Assembly: GCA_964463485.1 (NCBI GenBank)
Contig: CAYXDO010000093.1
Span: 1-42,417 of the forward strand
DNA: 42,417 nt
Reading direction: 5' to 3'
Source: CAYXDO01 sp964463485
GTDB lineage: Bacteria; Myxococcota; Kuafuiibacteriia; Kuafuiibacteriales; Kuafuiibacteriaceae
In this document: piece after piece, positions 1-9,008 of the stretch
Numbering within the stretch: position 1 is the stretch's first letter
Layout: each line of letters starts with the position of its first letter
Notes under the pieces: model-generated
Told to the model about the DNA's origin: nothing
Database searches by the model: none
Seen by the model: only the letters and a program-made list of their open reading frames with translations
Translations under genes and position numbers: made by a program

Positions 1-116
1 ATTCCAAGTGATCCAAACTGCTTGGACTTCGAATTTCCCCGCAGGCTGCTAGAGCTTCACGGCGGGGTACGCATCAGCCCGTAGCCAAGCTCCCGACGGG
101 ATCAAACGATTGGTCT

Positions 117-144
117 CATAAACTCATCCTCATAAACTCATCCT
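117..144. repeat. 14-bp perfect tandem duplication over a stop codon
   Basis: The unit cataaactcatcct occurs twice back to back. The second copy contains the minus-strand stop codon (tca at 138-140) of the phosphatase-superfamily gene. It looks like a small slippage duplication. The 116 bases before it show no gene I can support. Confidence 0.7.
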
Positions 145-1772
145 CCGTGCCTCCTGGCCCGCCTGACCAGGACGAACGCGACGGAGCTGAGGGCGACCCC
201 GAAGAGTCCCTGAACGACGACGAAGATCGGTCCGAACAGCCCGAAGAACAACACTTCGGGACCCGGAATCGGAAATCCAAACGGCCGCCCGAACGTCGCG
301 ACGTGGCAACTCATCCATCCGAGGGCGAGCGCCACGAACAGGACCTGATCGACCACCAGGATGGACAAGCTCCGAACCACGGCCCAATGAACCGACACGC
401 CGAGGAGCGCTACGGACGAGGCGATCAGCAAGGACGTGGGAATGAATACGTCGCGCGTATTCACCGCCGAGAAATCGAGCCCTCCTCGGGCTCGTGCAAA
501 GATCCCCAAAGTGAGCACCAGGTTCGCGGCGGTCCAAATCAACCACCGCGCCACGCCGCCTTTGCCGTGCCGGCGCCAGCAAACCCACACCACCCCTCCG
601 AGCACCAGCGAGCCGAGGCCCGCGCCCCTGAGCCATTGTCGATTTCGCTCCCGATCGTACAAGCTCGACCACGTGGGCCTGGCTGATGCACCCAGCCAAA
701 CAGCGAGTTGATCGCGGTTGGCTGCGCGAAAGCGTTCGATCGCCCCATCCCGATCGTCGGCGAAAGCAGCGTTCAGCTTCGACCGATCAACGATCTCCCA
801 AAGCTCACCGAGCCCATCTTCACCCGCTCGCATGTGCCGAGGGAAAGGAAGACCGAGCAGCACCGAGACGATCGCCGCCAGACTGCGACCATCCAGGAGC
901 TCGGTCGGTTGCTCACGCCGAACAATCCCCGCGCCGGAAAAACAGGTCAGGACCCGCCGAATCTCCGGGCTCGGGCCCCCGTGCCCTCCCGCGTCCGTGT
1001 GCCCGTGGTCCGCGGTGAAGATGATCAAGTCTCGACTCGGATCGATGCGATCGAGAAACGCTGAGAGCTCCGCGTCGACTCGCCGGACCGCGTGGGCATA
1101 CTCAGTCGACGCCGCACCGTGGTCGTGACCTGCTTGATCTACGTACACTGGATGAATGAGCAAGAGCGGAGATGGCGTCGCACGGGCGAATGCGTTCTCC
1201 TCGGGCTTCACCAGGGTGTACTCGGTGAACCCATCGGGGAACAATCGCTGCCAAAACGGGAGCTCACTCACTCCGCGGACGGTGCGACCCGACCGCCGAG
1301 CGACCTGCCAGAATGACTCGGCCGAGAGCGGGCCGGGCTCGTCGTTGGTGCGGGATCCCGTGCGATCCTGCTCGAGCCCCGTCGAGAACTCGGCGTAGAC
1401 CGGCGTGGAGACGGTGAGTGCGCCGACGTCGGTCAACCGACACTGACCTTCCGCGCGCAGACGAGCCACCGACCCCAGCTTCTCCGCAAAATCCGCTCGC
1501 AGCCCATCCACCAAGACGAAGGTCGCGTGCCGAGGCAGCGCCTCTGTACCCATAGGGACGTGGTCATCGACCTCGACCATGAAATAGCCCCGGTGATTTG
1601 CGAAACGCGGGATGAAGTCGTCTCCCATCCAGTAGCCCGCGGCCACCGCGGTCAAGCTGAGTAGGAAGCCCGCCACCAAGACCGGCGGGTCGAGCGGTAG
1701 AGCCGCAGGCCTCGCTGACGACGTTGGGTCCACTCGACGACGACTTATCACTCTCCCCAGCTTCTGTCGCAT
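138..1772 (-). CDS. Membrane-anchored alkaline phosphatase superfamily metalloenzyme (phosphodiesterase/phosphotransferase type)
   Basis: This is a 544-residue protein if it starts at the ATG at 1772; an open extension to 1970 overlaps the divergent gene and looks non-coding. Residues about 31-49 form a membrane anchor. The catalytic domain follows, with the metal-binding Asp in VLVDGLRAD, a probable Ser/Thr nucleophile in ALTVSTPVYAEFSTG, and the second metal site in DQAGHDHG and FTADHGHTDAGGHGG. The C-terminal 150 residues contain about five hydrophobic segments. That plan (periplasmic phosphatase fold plus a multi-pass tail) resembles GPI-ethanolamine-phosphate-transferase/PIG-N-like and related envelope phosphotransferases, but the substrate cannot be named. 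It is transcribed divergently from the MpaB-like gene across about 130 bp. Confidence 0.85.
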   Translation of the reverse strand: MRQKLGRVISRRRVDPTSSARPAALPLDPPVLVAGFLLSLTAVAAGYWMGDDFIPRFANHRGYFMVEVDDHVPMGTEALPRHATFVLVDGLRADFAEKLGSVARLRAEGQCRLTDVGALTVSTPVYAEFSTGLEQDRTGSRTNDEPGPLSAESFWQVARRSGRTVRGVSELPFWQRLFPDGFTEYTLVKPEENAFARATPSPLLLIHPVYVDQAGHDHGAASTEYAHAVRRVDAELSAFLDRIDPSRDLIIFTADHGHTDAGGHGGPSPEIRRVLTCFSGAGIVRREQPTELLDGRSLAAIVSVLLGLPFPRHMRAGEDGLGELWEIVDRSKLNAAFADDRDGAIERFRAANRDQLAVWLGASARPTWSSLYDRERNRQWLRGAGLGSLVLGGVVWVCWRRHGKGGVARWLIWTAANLVLTLGIFARARGGLDFSAVNTRDVFIPTSLLIASSVALLGVSVHWAVVRSLSILVVDQVLFVALALGWMSCHVATFGRPFGFPIPGPEVLFFGLFGPIFVVVQGLFGVALSSVAFVLVRRARRHGG

Positions 1773-1905
1773 GATTTGCCTCCCAGACGCCGTGCTACCA
1801 AGGCGTGGGTTTCGAGACGTTCGACCTCCGCCGGTCCGACTCACCTGCGTTTGGCACGTGGACCGCGCCGAGGGTTTAGTCCCAATTTCCTCGAATTTGA
1901 TCCTG
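1773..1905. promoter_or_regulatory. Divergent intergenic region between phosphatase and oxygenase genes
   Basis: This gap lies between two head-to-head genes, so it should hold both promoters. I see no convincing -35/-10 pair or operator palindrome. It has stop-free frames on both strands, so the neighbouring starts could lie further out on either side. Confidence 0.35.
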
Positions 1906-3549
1906 ATGGATGGTGCGGGTATGAGCCCCGACCCGTGCCTGGCCATGGCCGACGCTCTCCATGACGCCAAGCCCTGGAGCTTCCTTCACCACATGATTGG
2001 CGACCCACTCAGGTTGCTCGGTCTGTACACGCGTACGAATCCAGCGCGGATGGTCACTGCCGTCCGAAAGGAGCTCGTCGATCTCGATCACCGCGCGCTC
2101 GCTTCCTTGGAGAATCAGCCGGGCGAGCAAGCAGAGGCCGCGAGGAAGTTGCTCTCCGGGGCCATCGACCACGCAATTTTTCCCCGGGACGACCTCCAAA
2201 CCCTCGCGGCGGGGGCAGACCCAGCGCTCGCCGAGGAGCTCGGGGTTTGGATCGAGAAACATCGAGCGTTGGAAAGGAGGCTGAGTTGGCTGCTCGACAC
2301 GCGCGGCACGAAGAACCGCTTGCCCCGCCTCGATCCGGAGAAGGACTGCGACGAGATTTGGTGCTACGTCCGCTATGCTTTCCGTCCCGAGCACGTGTGG
2401 GGACTTTGGGGCAACGCGATCGAGCGAATCGCCCAAATCGAAGCCACCAGTACTTTCTTTCACAGCACCGGAGAGGCCGAGGCGAGCCCGGTCCGACGCA
2501 CCGAGGACACCGCGATCTTCTACGCCTACTTCTTCAATTGGGGCCCGGATACCTATCACGGCCGGAAAGCCATCGAGCGCATGAACCAAATTCACGGGCG
2601 CTATTTCATCCACAACGACGGCATGAAATACGTGCTCTTGAACGCCGCCTTCACGATCCTCGACGGGCTCGAGCTCATCGGACATCGCGAGCTGAGTGAC
2701 ACCGAGCGCCTTGGTTATTTTCATGCGCAGGTCAACATGGGCAAGGCCATGAACATCCAGGGTCTCACTCACGACTGGGACGAGATGTATTCGTGGTTCG
2801 GACAGCTCAACCGGCTCTTTCATGGCTACTCGCCGCAGAAGAGGCGGATGTTCTTCGCGATCGAAGACGCGTTCGACCGGAAGATGAAGACGCCCAAGCC
2901 CCTCACGAAGCTCAGGCAGATGTTCGCATTCGCCGGAATGGACCCTGCCTACCAAGAGTGCCTCGGAGTCCGCTCCTCGAACCTGCGGCGATCGATCAGT
3001 CGGAAGATGTTCTGGGTAGCGGCCAAGTTGCGCGACCTGCTCCCGCCCGAGCCCGACGCCCAGAGCTTGACCACCTATCTCACCTACCCGGACGGAGTCG
3101 ACGTCGAGGACCTAGGGGTCAAGGAGAGGTCTGCCAGAATGCCGAGCGCCTGCCCCTTCTCAGGCAGCGCGATCGGCGCGATCGAGGGTCGAAGCCGAGC
3201 ATTTCCGGAAGCTCAGGTGCCGTTGCTGACCGCGGGCGACGCCGTTCAGCCGGAGCTGCCGACGGTCGACTGGGTCGAGGTGCATAGACACGACAAGCCC
3301 GACGATCTCTGGGTCGTGTTCGACGGCCACGTCTATGACTTGAGCGCCTTTGCCAAGAACCACCCAGGCGGCCTGCAAGTCCTCGTCCGGGGAAATCGGA
3401 AGGACATGACGCGCGCGTACGCGGCGGCCAAACACACCGAGCTCACGAAAGTCTTCGCGCTCAATTTCCGAATCGCTCGCATCGCACCTGCTCCCTCCGA
3501 GGAGGACCCGCAAGGCGAGCCAGCAGGCGCAGAGGCCGCGCCAGCCTGA
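1906..3549 (+). CDS. MpaB/DUF2236-family oxygenase fused to a C-terminal cytochrome b5 domain
   Basis: This protein has 547 residues from the ATG at 1906; ATG 1921 or an extension back to 1771 are alternatives, and none has a clear ribosome site. The N-terminal ~420 residues match the MpaB/latex-clearing-protein (DUF2236) plan: helical and His-rich, with THDWDEMYSWFG and YFHAQVNMGKAMN, where histidines are expected to hold b-type haem. The last ~90 residues are a cytochrome b5 fold: VFDGHVYDLSAF, then HPGG with His486, and a second axial His510 in AAKHTEL, 24 residues on. Family members cleave or oxidise hydrophobic substrates such as polyisoprene or fungal terpenoid intermediates. The fused b5 suggests a built-in electron donor. 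No signal peptide is visible. Its 3' end converges on the DUF4345-like gene one base away. Confidence 0.8.
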   Translation: MDGAGMSPDPCLAMADALHDAKPWSFLHHMIGDPLRLLGLYTRTNPARMVTAVRKELVDLDHRALASLENQPGEQAEAARKLLSGAIDHAIFPRDDLQTLAAGADPALAEELGVWIEKHRALERRLSWLLDTRGTKNRLPRLDPEKDCDEIWCYVRYAFRPEHVWGLWGNAIERIAQIEATSTFFHSTGEAEASPVRRTEDTAIFYAYFFNWGPDTYHGRKAIERMNQIHGRYFIHNDGMKYVLLNAAFTILDGLELIGHRELSDTERLGYFHAQVNMGKAMNIQGLTHDWDEMYSWFGQLNRLFHGYSPQKRRMFFAIEDAFDRKMKTPKPLTKLRQMFAFAGMDPAYQECLGVRSSNLRRSISRKMFWVAAKLRDLLPPEPDAQSLTTYLTYPDGVDVEDLGVKERSARMPSACPFSGSAIGAIEGRSRAFPEAQVPLLTAGDAVQPELPTVDWVEVHRHDKPDDLWVVFDGHVYDLSAFAKNHPGGLQVLVRGNRKDMTRAYAAAKHTELTKVFALNFRIARIAPAPSEEDPQGEPAGAEAAPA

Positions 3550-3550
3550 C

Positions 3551-3997
3551 TCAGCCAGGCCGAGCCGATGGCGGGCGAAGCGCCAGAATCGCGACCCCTC
3601 CGATCAGCTCCACGATGCCGATGAAGATCATTTCGACCTCGGGCAACCCGTCGACCACTATACTGAAGACTCTTCCGACGACTTGTCCGAGCACCAACAA
3701 TCCGCCTACGTCCCCCAACACGGGCAACTCGTCCTTCCAGGCGGCGAAAACGAAGACGACCGCGTGCGCCAAAAAGAGACCCGTGTAGATCGCGCGATAC
3801 TCGTTGAGCGCGTTGGTGTTGGGCAGCTCGTAGTCGAACGGCCGCGCCATGAAATGGGGATCGATCGACGAGGCAATCGCGATCACCAAGAAGACGAGGG
3901 CCGCGATCGCCAAGACCCATCGCCTCAAAGCTCGTCGCACGCACACAGAGTATGACGACTTCGCACGAAGCACGAGGGCCCGTGGTCGAATTTGCAT
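3551..3997 (-). CDS. DUF4345-like four-helix membrane protein
   Basis: This is a 148-residue protein with four hydrophobic segments: LAIAALVFLVIAIASS, the FLAHAVVFVFAAW region, LLVLGQVVGRVFSIVV, and IFIGIVELIGGVAILAL. The motif EYRAIYTGLFLAHA matches the conserved first half of DUF4345-type small integral membrane proteins, whose function is unknown. The true start may be a few codons inside the drawn ORF, because its first 20 residues are basic and unremarkable. Its stop is separated by one base from that of the convergent oxygenase gene, around a short GCCTG/CAGGC inverted repeat without a T-run. Confidence 0.7.
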   Translation of the reverse strand: MQIRPRALVLRAKSSYSVCVRRALRRWVLAIAALVFLVIAIASSIDPHFMARPFDYELPNTNALNEYRAIYTGLFLAHAVVFVFAAWKDELPVLGDVGGLLVLGQVVGRVFSIVVDGLPEVEMIFIGIVELIGGVAILALRPPSARPG

Positions 3998-4146
3998 CTG
4001 GGAATTGCGTCTCCGAGCTCTTATTGACTCCGTCTTCGGGCGGCCCTAACGTGCAGGAGCCTGCCAGCTGGTGGGCAGTGCGACACACGGCGCACCACCA
4101 GGATACTCGATGGGGTGAGACGCCCCTGCCGGATTGAGTCAGACTC

Positions 4147-6540
4147 ATGCGCAAAGACGGGCCCGATCACTCAGCCGAGCCTGCCGCGACCGCTCGACCT
4201 CCCCGTCTTCCATCGGCTTTGTTGAGCTCTCCGCGAATTCTTCTGGGATTTCTGATAGCCGTCATCGGTTTCGCGGCGACTCAGCTCGCCTCGCTACGCG
4301 CCGACAACGACGTCCACCTTTACGTGGACACCCAGGAACCGCAGAAGGCCATTCACGAGCACGCGGTGAGCACGTTCGCTTCGGACCACGAAGCGCTCAT
4401 CGCGTACCGATCCCCGGACATCTTTTCGACCAAGACTCTCCATACGATCAGATCGTTGGGCGAGCAGCTGGAGCAGCTCGAAATCACCCGAGGCGGCAAA
4501 CCGTTTCGGTTCGTGCGCAAGGTGACGAGCCTTTTGACGGTCAACGACGTGGTCGGGGAGGAGCTCTCGTTTCGGGTCGAGCGGCTGGTTCCAGCGCCGG
4601 TCCCGACGAGCACCAGGGCCCTCGCGAGCCTTCGCGAGCGGGCCAACAGAAGCCCCGTGATTCGCGAGATGCTGATCTCGGCAGATGGCGAGAGCGGACT
4701 CGTCTTTGCGCGGTGTGACGCGAGCCTCGACAGCGTCGAGACTCAGGCGGCCGCACAGAAGATCATGGACCTCACGCAGCGAGTCGCCGCCGAAGACTCC
4801 TCGATCGAGTTCCTTCACTCGGGTCGAGTCATCGCCAATGGGGTCGTGAATCACTACGCCAAGCGCGACCTCGAGCGCCTCACCGGGGTCAGTTACCTCG
4901 TCATGGCGATCTTGCTGCTGCTGTTCATCCGCACCGCCTGGGGCATGGTCGTGGGGCTCTTCAGTCTGGGAGTGTCGTTGGCTGCGGCGATGGCCACGCT
5001 GGCGGCGATCGGCGGCGTGGTGAGCAGCGCAACTCTGCTGCTCCCTCCGCTGATCTTGATGCTGACCATGGCTCACCTCGTGCATTTTTTTTCGGAGCTC
5101 GGGGAGAATGCACACCTGGGCGGCGACGCCGCGCGACGCACTCTGGCCTCGGTGGTACCGCCCGCGTTCATGGCGACGGTGACCGACGCGATTGGGTTTG
5201 GATCCCTGGGTTGGAGCACGATTCCGACGATCCGTGATCTCGGTTTCGCCGCGGCGGTCGCGGTGATGGTGTCGTTCTTCGTGTGCCTCTCTGCGTCGAC
5301 CCTGGTCTGGCGGAGAGTACCGGTCGATCGCTTCGTGGCCCTGAACGGCGTCGGCCGCGCCGAGTGGTTCGGTCGAGCTCTCGAAGGCACGTACGGCATC
5401 GTGTCCAGGCACACGAAGGCGGTGCTGATGACCACGCTCGCGCTCGCCGCGGCGAGCGCATACTTCGCGGCCAAAATCACCACCGACACCGATCCGCTCA
5501 TGGACTTCGTCAAGGCCGACACGACCCTCGTCAAGGAGATCGAAGCGGTCCGCGACCTGTCCGCCCGGGCCGACTTCTACACGCTCGTCCTGCGGTCGGG
5601 GCGGGACGACTACTTTCTCGATCGCAAAGCGCTCGAGGAGCTCGAGGCCTTGGAGTTGATGCTGCGGAGCGAGCTGCGGGCGCCCGTCGTGATCTCGGTT
5701 GTGAGTTACCTCAAACTCATGAATCGGGCCTTCTTCGCCGACGATCCGGCTCGATACACGCTGCCCGAGACTCGCGAGCAGGCCGCGCAGCTCCTGTTGA
5801 TGAACGACGACAAGGTCGTCCACGAATACCTGAGCCGCGACGGTAGGGACGTCAGGCTGCTCGTGGGTCTCCCGCGGGACGTCGTAACGACCCATTCGGA
5901 GCGACGAATATTCCAGGCCGCCGAGGCCTTTCTCCAGACACGATTTCCGAAGGAGGGGGGCGTCGATGCACAGGTCACCGGGATCGCTCGACTCTGGGAA
6001 ATCGGCCTGAGCGCGGTGACCGATACTCAGCGGCTGAGCTTGGGATCCAGCGTGCTCATGATGTTCCTGCTGCTCGGGATCGTATTTCGTTCGCCGACGT
6101 TGGCGCTGTGCGCATTTCCGCCGAATCTGCTGCCCATCTTGATGACCTTCGGCCTGATGGGAATCATCGGCATTCCTTTGAACGCGACGACGGCGTTGAT
6201 AGGCGGCATCGTGCTGGGTATCTCGATCGACGACACGACCCACCTCCTCTATGCGTACCGCGAGTATCTCAGGGAATCAGGTGATGCCGCGAAGTCGCTG
6301 GAACGAGCCTTCATGGAGAAAGGCCGAGCGATGATATGGACGACCCTGGTCTTGTGTCTGGGGACCATCGTCTTTCTCGGTGCGGGATACTTCAAGGGTA
6401 CGTCCGACGCTGGGCTCCTCATGTCGGCCGCGATCTTCTTTGCGCTCCTGTGTGACTTGTTCACGCTGCCTGCGCTCGTGCTGTCCTTCCGCCCGCGATT
6501 CGGCGTCCGGCCGGGCAGCGGAGCTCGTCAGGTTTCATGA
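4147..6540 (+). CDS. RND superfamily (MMPL/HAE3-type) exporter
   Basis: This is a 797-residue inner-membrane protein with the RND duplication: TM1, a periplasmic loop, TM2-6 (about residues 245-410), a second loop, and TM8-12 (about residues 640-785). The segment GISIDDTTHLLYAYRE carries the acidic residues typical of the second repeat. The periplasmic start RADNDVHLYVD resembles the 'N-D-x' entry found in HAE3/HpnN-type lipid or hopanoid transporters. Members use the proton motive force to move lipidic or hydrophobic cargo. It is the first gene of a four-gene operon; its stop overlaps the next start (ATGA at 6537-6540). A LolA-like/beta-barrel pair of the kind that usually accompanies such exporters lies about 8 kb downstream on the other strand, so the two may cooperate. 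Cargo is not inferable. Confidence 0.88.
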   Translation: MRKDGPDHSAEPAATARPPRLPSALLSSPRILLGFLIAVIGFAATQLASLRADNDVHLYVDTQEPQKAIHEHAVSTFASDHEALIAYRSPDIFSTKTLHTIRSLGEQLEQLEITRGGKPFRFVRKVTSLLTVNDVVGEELSFRVERLVPAPVPTSTRALASLRERANRSPVIREMLISADGESGLVFARCDASLDSVETQAAAQKIMDLTQRVAAEDSSIEFLHSGRVIANGVVNHYAKRDLERLTGVSYLVMAILLLLFIRTAWGMVVGLFSLGVSLAAAMATLAAIGGVVSSATLLLPPLILMLTMAHLVHFFSELGENAHLGGDAARRTLASVVPPAFMATVTDAIGFGSLGWSTIPTIRDLGFAAAVAVMVSFFVCLSASTLVWRRVPVDRFVALNGVGRAEWFGRALEGTYGIVSRHTKAVLMTTLALAAASAYFAAKITTDTDPLMDFVKADTTLVKEIEAVRDLSARADFYTLVLRSGRDDYFLDRKALEELEALELMLRSELRAPVVISVVSYLKLMNRAFFADDPARYTLPETREQAAQLLLMNDDKVVHEYLSRDGRDVRLLVGLPRDVVTTHSERRIFQAAEAFLQTRFPKEGGVDAQVTGIARLWEIGLSAVTDTQRLSLGSSVLMMFLLLGIVFRSPTLALCAFPPNLLPILMTFGLMGIIGIPLNATTALIGGIVLGISIDDTTHLLYAYREYLRESGDAAKSLERAFMEKGRAMIWTTLVLCLGTIVFLGAGYFKGTSDAGLLMSAAIFFALLCDLFTLPALVLSFRPRFGVRPGSGARQVS

Positions 6541-8189
6541 AGACGTCGGGTTTCATGAAGAACGTGTCCGAGGAGCTCACGGAGCTTGGGAAGCTGCGCT
6601 TGCGACCGGGCGACGTCGAGCTCACGCTCGATGATCTGTTTCTGACACCGCTGTTCGCCAACGCACCTCCGTCGGTGGAGCGACGTCTGCGAACTCTGCG
6701 CGGCAAAGGTGCGGCCGTGGCGCGACGGTTTCGCGCGGGTGACACCGTGTGCCGGCAGGGGGAGCCGGGTTGGACGGCGTTTTATGTTCTTCGCGACGTG
6801 GACATCGAGCGAATCGGGCTGCCGCCGATTTCGGGCCCGGTCGAGTCCGAATCGCGCCCGAGGTTGAAGATCCCGAATCAGGTCTCGGTGACCATGCCGA
6901 TGTTGTTACTCGACAGGAGCACTCCGGTGGTCGGACACGTGTCGGTTCGGCCGTCCGCCTCTCGCGCCAAGGTCCAGCTCGGCTTCCTCGAACGAGTGAA
7001 GAATCAGCTCGTTCGACCTAAGCGAAGGCGGAGCGTACTCATCGACACCTCGATGACCCTCGAGGTCGGCGAAGAGGGAAGTCTGGTCGGTCAAGTCAGG
7101 AAGGGAGACTTGTTCGGGGAGATGAGTTGTTTCAATCACACCCCTCGTTCGGCGACCGTGCGAGCGACCGTGGATTGTTACATGCTCGAGCTCGTCAAGA
7201 ACGTGCTCGAGGATGCCCTCGAAAACGACGAGTTCAAAAAGGCGCTCGACGAAGTCTATCGAAAGCGGGCGCTCGAAATCGGTCTCCGCGAAGTGCCCAT
7301 TTTTCAGGACGCCCCGATCGAGCTCTTGCAGGAGGTGACGCGACGGGCTGAGCTCGTTCGGCTCGAACGCGACGCCGTCCTCTTCAGAGAGGGCGATGCA
7401 CCGGATGCAATGTACCTCGTCCGGATGGGTTCCCTGAAGCTCGTTCGCGACGGCCGAGTCCTCGCGTATCGATCGCGCGGCGATTCCGTTGGAATGGGTA
7501 GCCTGCTCGCCAACGAGCCCCGAAGGACGACGGTGACGGCTCACTACGCTCACCCAGAGAGCTCGCGGGGGCGAGGCTCGCTCGGAGCTCGCGTGGAGGT
7601 CGTCCGCATCAGCCGCGACCTATTTGACGACGCCTGCAAGATGTTTCCTGCGATCCGTGCCAAGGCGGGCGAGATCGCCGAGCGACGGTCGACCCACGCC
7701 ACCCATGATTTGGCTCCGTCCGTCGAGAATCATGCCGGCTCGCTTGGGCTGCTGGCAGCCGAGAAGTTGCTCCTCATCGACCTCGAACGCTGCACGCGCT
7801 GCGATGATTGTGTGGCCGCCTGCGCAGCGACCCACGACGATGTGCCGCTCCTTCGGCGCGAAGGCCCTCGCTTCGGCCACTACCTCGTAGCTACTTCCTG
7901 TCGGCAGTGTACCGATCCGCAGTGCCTGGTGGGTTGCCCGGTCGGATCGATCCATCGTGGTTCGAGCGACGAGATCGAGATCGAGAGTTGGTGTATCGGT
8001 TGCGGAATTTGTGCCGAGCAATGTCCTTACGACGCCATCGCCATCGGCAAGGGAAGAAGAGCCCTCGTCTGTGATCAGTGCACTTCGTTGGGCGACGGCG
8101 AGCCGATGTGTGTTCACGCCTGTGGCCATGACGCGGCGATGCGAGTCGACGGGCGGTCCTTCTTCGCGGGCTGGTCTCGACCCAAATGA
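6537..8189 (+). CDS. Double cyclic-nucleotide-binding domain protein fused to a DmsB/NrfC-like four [4Fe-4S] ferredoxin module
   Basis: This protein has 550 residues with no signal peptide, so it is probably cytoplasmic. A first cNMP-binding domain spans about residues 40-222, with an insertion near 93-175 and the phosphate-cassette-like GEMSCFNHTPRSATV. A second spans about 255-365 (GMGSLLANEPRRTTV). The C-terminal ~140 residues carry sixteen cysteines in four groups: C419/422/425/429, C455/458/463/467, C486/489/492/496 and C512/515/525/529. This is the layout of DMSO-reductase beta-subunit-like electron carriers with four [4Fe-4S] clusters. It overlaps the exporter before it and the cytochrome b after it by four bases, implying translational coupling. 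The reading is a cNMP-sensing electron-transfer subunit feeding the membrane cytochrome. Whether the CNB domains still bind nucleotide is untested; the canonical Arg/Glu pair is present in both PBC-like stretches. Confidence 0.85.
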   Translation: MKTSGFMKNVSEELTELGKLRLRPGDVELTLDDLFLTPLFANAPPSVERRLRTLRGKGAAVARRFRAGDTVCRQGEPGWTAFYVLRDVDIERIGLPPISGPVESESRPRLKIPNQVSVTMPMLLLDRSTPVVGHVSVRPSASRAKVQLGFLERVKNQLVRPKRRRSVLIDTSMTLEVGEEGSLVGQVRKGDLFGEMSCFNHTPRSATVRATVDCYMLELVKNVLEDALENDEFKKALDEVYRKRALEIGLREVPIFQDAPIELLQEVTRRAELVRLERDAVLFREGDAPDAMYLVRMGSLKLVRDGRVLAYRSRGDSVGMGSLLANEPRRTTVTAHYAHPESSRGRGSLGARVEVVRISRDLFDDACKMFPAIRAKAGEIAERRSTHATHDLAPSVENHAGSLGLLAAEKLLLIDLERCTRCDDCVAACAATHDDVPLLRREGPRFGHYLVATSCRQCTDPQCLVGCPVGSIHRGSSDEIEIESWCIGCGICAEQCPYDAIAIGKGRRALVCDQCTSLGDGEPMCVHACGHDAAMRVDGRSFFAGWSRPK

Positions 8190-8998
8190 GCCCAAAGCCC
8201 TTCGAGCGCCGTCGAGCCTGGATATCCGTCTCGGCGCTCTCGCTTTGCCTCTCGGGCGGAGCCCTCTTCATACTCTCCGGGCCACGAGCTCCTTCTGATG
8301 GCGCGGGCTTGGTGTTCGGTGTGATTTCGGCGGGCGCGATGGTGTGCTCCGGACTGTTGGGGATCCGAAAGCGACTCCTCCGCGTCAGACTCGGATCGGT
8401 CTCCGCGTGGGTTTCCGCACACCGGTGGCTCGGCGCGCTCACCCTCGTGTTCGCGCTTTTTCATTGTCGACTCCGATCGGGCGGAACGCTGACCACGGCG
8501 CTGCTCGGCAGCCTCGCGCTGACGAGCCTCTTCGGCCTGTTCGGAGCCTTCATCCAGGCGATCGTTCCCTCGGTCATGACGGCGCGGCTCCCCTCCGAAT
8601 CCCCCGAGCTCAGCTTCGAGCCGCGGCTCGATGAGTATCGGGAGCAGGTGGCGTCCCTGATAGAGTCTGTTCGTGGGAGGTCGGAGTCGAGCCACCGGAC
8701 GCTGATCCACTTTTGGGAGTCATTCATCGTTCCATTCTTCGACGATCCGAGCTCACCGGCGACTCTGGCGTCAGGAACGGGCGCGACCCTGGCCTTCGAC
8801 ACACTCGTCGGGAGCGTCGGGCCGGAGTCACGAGGGACGGTCGAGCAAATGCAGCAACTTTGCCGAGAGGCGCGAAGTCGAGTCGAGGAAGCGCGACTCC
8901 AGCGTATGCAGCACGGCTGGGAGCTCCTGCACATCGCGCTGTCGGTGTTCGTATGGGTGCTGGCAGGCATTCACGTCGCGGCCTCGCTGTACTACTGA
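8186..8998 (+). CDS. Bis-haem b integral membrane electron-transfer protein
   Basis: This 270-residue protein has about five membrane segments: residues 11-31, 40-60, 76-96, 104-128 and 246-268. Two helices each carry a His pair separated by 13 residues: H79/H93 in AHRWLGALTLVFALFH and H249/H263 in LHIALSVFVWVLAGIH. This is the classic arrangement for two stacked b haems in ferric-reductase or cytochrome b561-like four-helix bundles. A soluble loop of about 115 residues separates the two helices. It sits between the cytoplasmic FeS protein (overlap ATGA) and the 12-haem cytochrome c, so it is the natural bridge across the inner membrane. I cannot assign it to a named family with certainty. 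Confidence 0.72.
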   Translation: MSPKPFERRRAWISVSALSLCLSGGALFILSGPRAPSDGAGLVFGVISAGAMVCSGLLGIRKRLLRVRLGSVSAWVSAHRWLGALTLVFALFHCRLRSGGTLTTALLGSLALTSLFGLFGAFIQAIVPSVMTARLPSESPELSFEPRLDEYREQVASLIESVRGRSESSHRTLIHFWESFIVPFFDDPSSPATLASGTGATLAFDTLVGSVGPESRGTVEQMQQLCREARSRVEEARLQRMQHGWELLHIALSVFVWVLAGIHVAASLYY

Positions 8999-9008
8999 GT
9001 CGAGCCGG

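Noticed and set aside
4294..6243. A 649-codon antisense gene over the exporter
   Set aside because: Gln/Arg/His-rich translation with no domain; a shadow of high-GC coding on the other strand.
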